Origin: a bacterium
GTDB taxonomy: Bacteria; Patescibacteriota; WWE3; 2-01-FULL-39-13; JAQBTZ01
Reading direction: 5' to 3'
Assembly: GCA_027624675.1 (NCBI GenBank)
Contig: JAQBTZ010000008.1
Location: 1-13,783 of the forward strand
DNA: 13,783 nucleotides
The notes below the pieces were generated by a model. The model had not been told where the DNA came from and did no database searches. It saw nothing but the letters and a program-made list of their open reading frames with translations. This document shows positions 11,889-13,783 of this stretch, piece after piece. A program made the position numbers and the translations under genes. Positions within the stretch are counted from its first letter, which is position 1, and each line of letters opens with the position of its first letter.

Positions 11889-12602
11889 ATGAATTCTGCT
11901 ACAGAAAGACAAACAAAACTTTTCGAATCAATTGTTAATGAATTTATAGAAACCTCTGAGCCAGTAGGTTCTAAATATTTAGTAAAAAAATATAATTTAG
12001 ACGTTTCGCCTGCTACAGTTCGTAACGATATGGCATCATTAGTTAACCTTGGGTTTCTAGCAATGGATCATGGCTCGTCTGGACGATTTCCAACTACACT
12101 TGGTCTAAGAGTATACTTAAACGAGTTAATGGAAGAACAAGAAATCCCAATAGTACAAGAAGTAGCAATGAAACAAAGAATTTGGGAGGCTAGATTTTCA
12201 CCAGAAAAACTTTTACACGAGGCATCACATGCTCTATCAGAACTAACAGAACTTTTAGCAATTGTAACAACCAGTGATGGCCATTTATTTAATTCTGGAG
12301 CACATTACTTACTTGATCAACCAGAATTTCTTGATATTGATGTAACTAGAACCATACTACATCTAAGCGATAACCATAATTTAATTACTGAAATTTTAAA
12401 CAAAGGAAAAGATGATCTTAATATCTTAATTGGAGATGAACTAGGTCTTGATAATTTATCACCATGTAGTGTAATATGTGCAAGTTTCAAAAAAGATAAA
12501 CATAAAGGTTACATTGCAATAATTGGACCATCACGAATGCATTATAATCGAAATATACCTGCAATAAGATCTATTAAAAAATTAATTGAGGAGACAAATT
12601 AA
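11889..12602 (+). CDS. hrcA: Heat-shock repressor HrcA, compact form
   Basis: A 237-residue HrcA. When chaperones are free it binds CIRCE operators and shuts off heat-shock genes. The N-terminal winged helix holds ERQTKLFESIVNEFI, SEPVGSKYL, the recognition helix VSPATVRNDMASL (39-51) and the wing HGSSGRFPT (61-69). The C-terminal GAF-like part ends with GYIAIIGPSRMHYNR. Firmicute HrcA is about 340 residues, so roughly 100 are missing, apparently from the region holding the inserted dimerisation domain. The frame is open to a TTG at 11862, but that lies in the CIRCE right arm, while the ATG at 11889 has a well-spaced promoter. A CIRCE site just upstream implies autoregulation. The stop overlaps the grpE start by 1 nt (TAATG). 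Confidence 0.95.
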   Translation: MNSATERQTKLFESIVNEFIETSEPVGSKYLVKKYNLDVSPATVRNDMASLVNLGFLAMDHGSSGRFPTTLGLRVYLNELMEEQEIPIVQEVAMKQRIWEARFSPEKLLHEASHALSELTELLAIVTTSDGHLFNSGAHYLLDQPEFLDIDVTRTILHLSDNHNLITEILNKGKDDLNILIGDELGLDNLSPCSVICASFKKDKHKGYIAIIGPSRMHYNRNIPAIRSIKKLIEETN

Positions 12603-13069
12603 TGTCAGACAAAAAAAACAAACCTATTAAACAAGAAAATAATGAGATCGAGATTCTAACGACCCAGGTTGCAGATTTAGAGGATAAATGGAAAAGATCA
12701 ATGGCAGATTATATAAACTATAAAAAAAGAGTTGAACAAGAAAAATCTTCACTTATGGAGTTTGCAAATCTGGTATTAATAAAAAACCTGCTCCCAACTA
12801 TTGATAATCTTTTACTTGCCAGCAAACACACAGAAGATGTTGGAATAAAAATGATATACGAACAGTTTCAAGAGGTATTAAAAAACCAGGGTGTGACAAA
12901 AATCGATTCTGATGGAAAAGATTTTGATCCAAATTTAATGGAAGCAATAGACAAAGACAACGAAGAAAGTCAAGGAAAAAAAGCAATTGTAAGATCAGTT
13001 ATAAAAGAGGGGTACTCTTTTAATGAAAAAGTTATTAGACCAGCCCAGGTAGTTGTAACCTACGTTTAA
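12602..13069 (+). CDS. grpE: Nucleotide exchange factor GrpE
   Basis: A 155-residue GrpE, the dimeric co-chaperone that releases ADP from DnaK. It has a charged, flexible N-terminus, a long coiled-coil helix (about 15-60, including DYINYKKRVEQEK), the LLPTIDNLLLASKH helical segment, and the beta-wing domain with GVTKIDSDGKDFDPNLMEAI and ending EKVIRPAQVVVTYV. The usual HEA of FDPNxHEA is MEA here. It is slightly shorter than the E. coli protein, mainly at the N-terminus. Its ATG shares a base with the hrcA stop, so the two are translationally coupled; dnaK follows after 87 nt with its own promoter. Confidence 0.97.
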   Translation: MSDKKNKPIKQENNEIEILTTQVADLEDKWKRSMADYINYKKRVEQEKSSLMEFANLVLIKNLLPTIDNLLLASKHTEDVGIKMIYEQFQEVLKNQGVTKIDSDGKDFDPNLMEAIDKDNEESQGKKAIVRSVIKEGYSFNEKVIRPAQVVVTYV

Positions 13070-13075
13070 AAATAC

Positions 13076-13783
<708 letters not shown>

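Overview
The window is compact, AT-rich bacterial DNA, probably from a Candidate Phyla Radiation (Patescibacteria) genome. The reasons are the mix of genes (a membrane-anchored VirD4/TraG-like ATPase, a BRO-N protein, two FemAB-type transferases and shortened SufU and HrcA), overlapping or near-zero gene spacing, and very few Shine-Dalgarno sites. TGA works as a stop (for example at the sufS/sufU ATGA junction), so this is not a TGA-glycine lineage. The exact phylum cannot be told from the sequence.

Layout. (1) 1-4530, mostly + strand: the 3' end of sufD, a small cupin gene on the - strand, then a tight operon of sufS, sufU, a cysteine-rich mini-protein, a 3-Cys ferredoxin, a PduO-type cobalamin adenosyltransferase and an FAD/NAD(P) oxidoreductase. 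The first part builds Fe-S clusters. The last three genes could form an electron chain that reduces and adenosylates corrinoid. (2) 4511-11000, - strand, read right to left: two FemAB-like genes (ATGA overlap), a BRO-N gene whose N-terminus lies upstream of its first ATG, a small Ser/Thr-rich protein, the VirD4-like ATPase and an APH-fold kinase. (3) 11063-11812, - strand: rsmA (ksgA). (4) 11889 to the end, + strand: hrcA, grpE and dnaK (cut by the window edge), the heat-shock operon.

The strongest non-coding signals are these. A CIRCE operator with one perfect and one degenerate arm lies between rsmA and hrcA, over both likely -35 regions. Several genes share one promoter geometry: a -10 hexamer, 6-8 nt, then the start codon, which predicts leaderless mRNAs. 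dnaK is the exception, with a roughly 45-nt leader and a good AAGGA site. The same geometry predicts an ATT start for the BRO-N gene and shortens the cupin, small-protein and rsmA genes. A perfect 25-bp palindrome made of two TTGTCGACAA sites one helical turn apart lies inside the BRO-N gene.

No RNA gene, insertion sequence or CRISPR array was seen, and no stretch over 300 bases lacks a gene.
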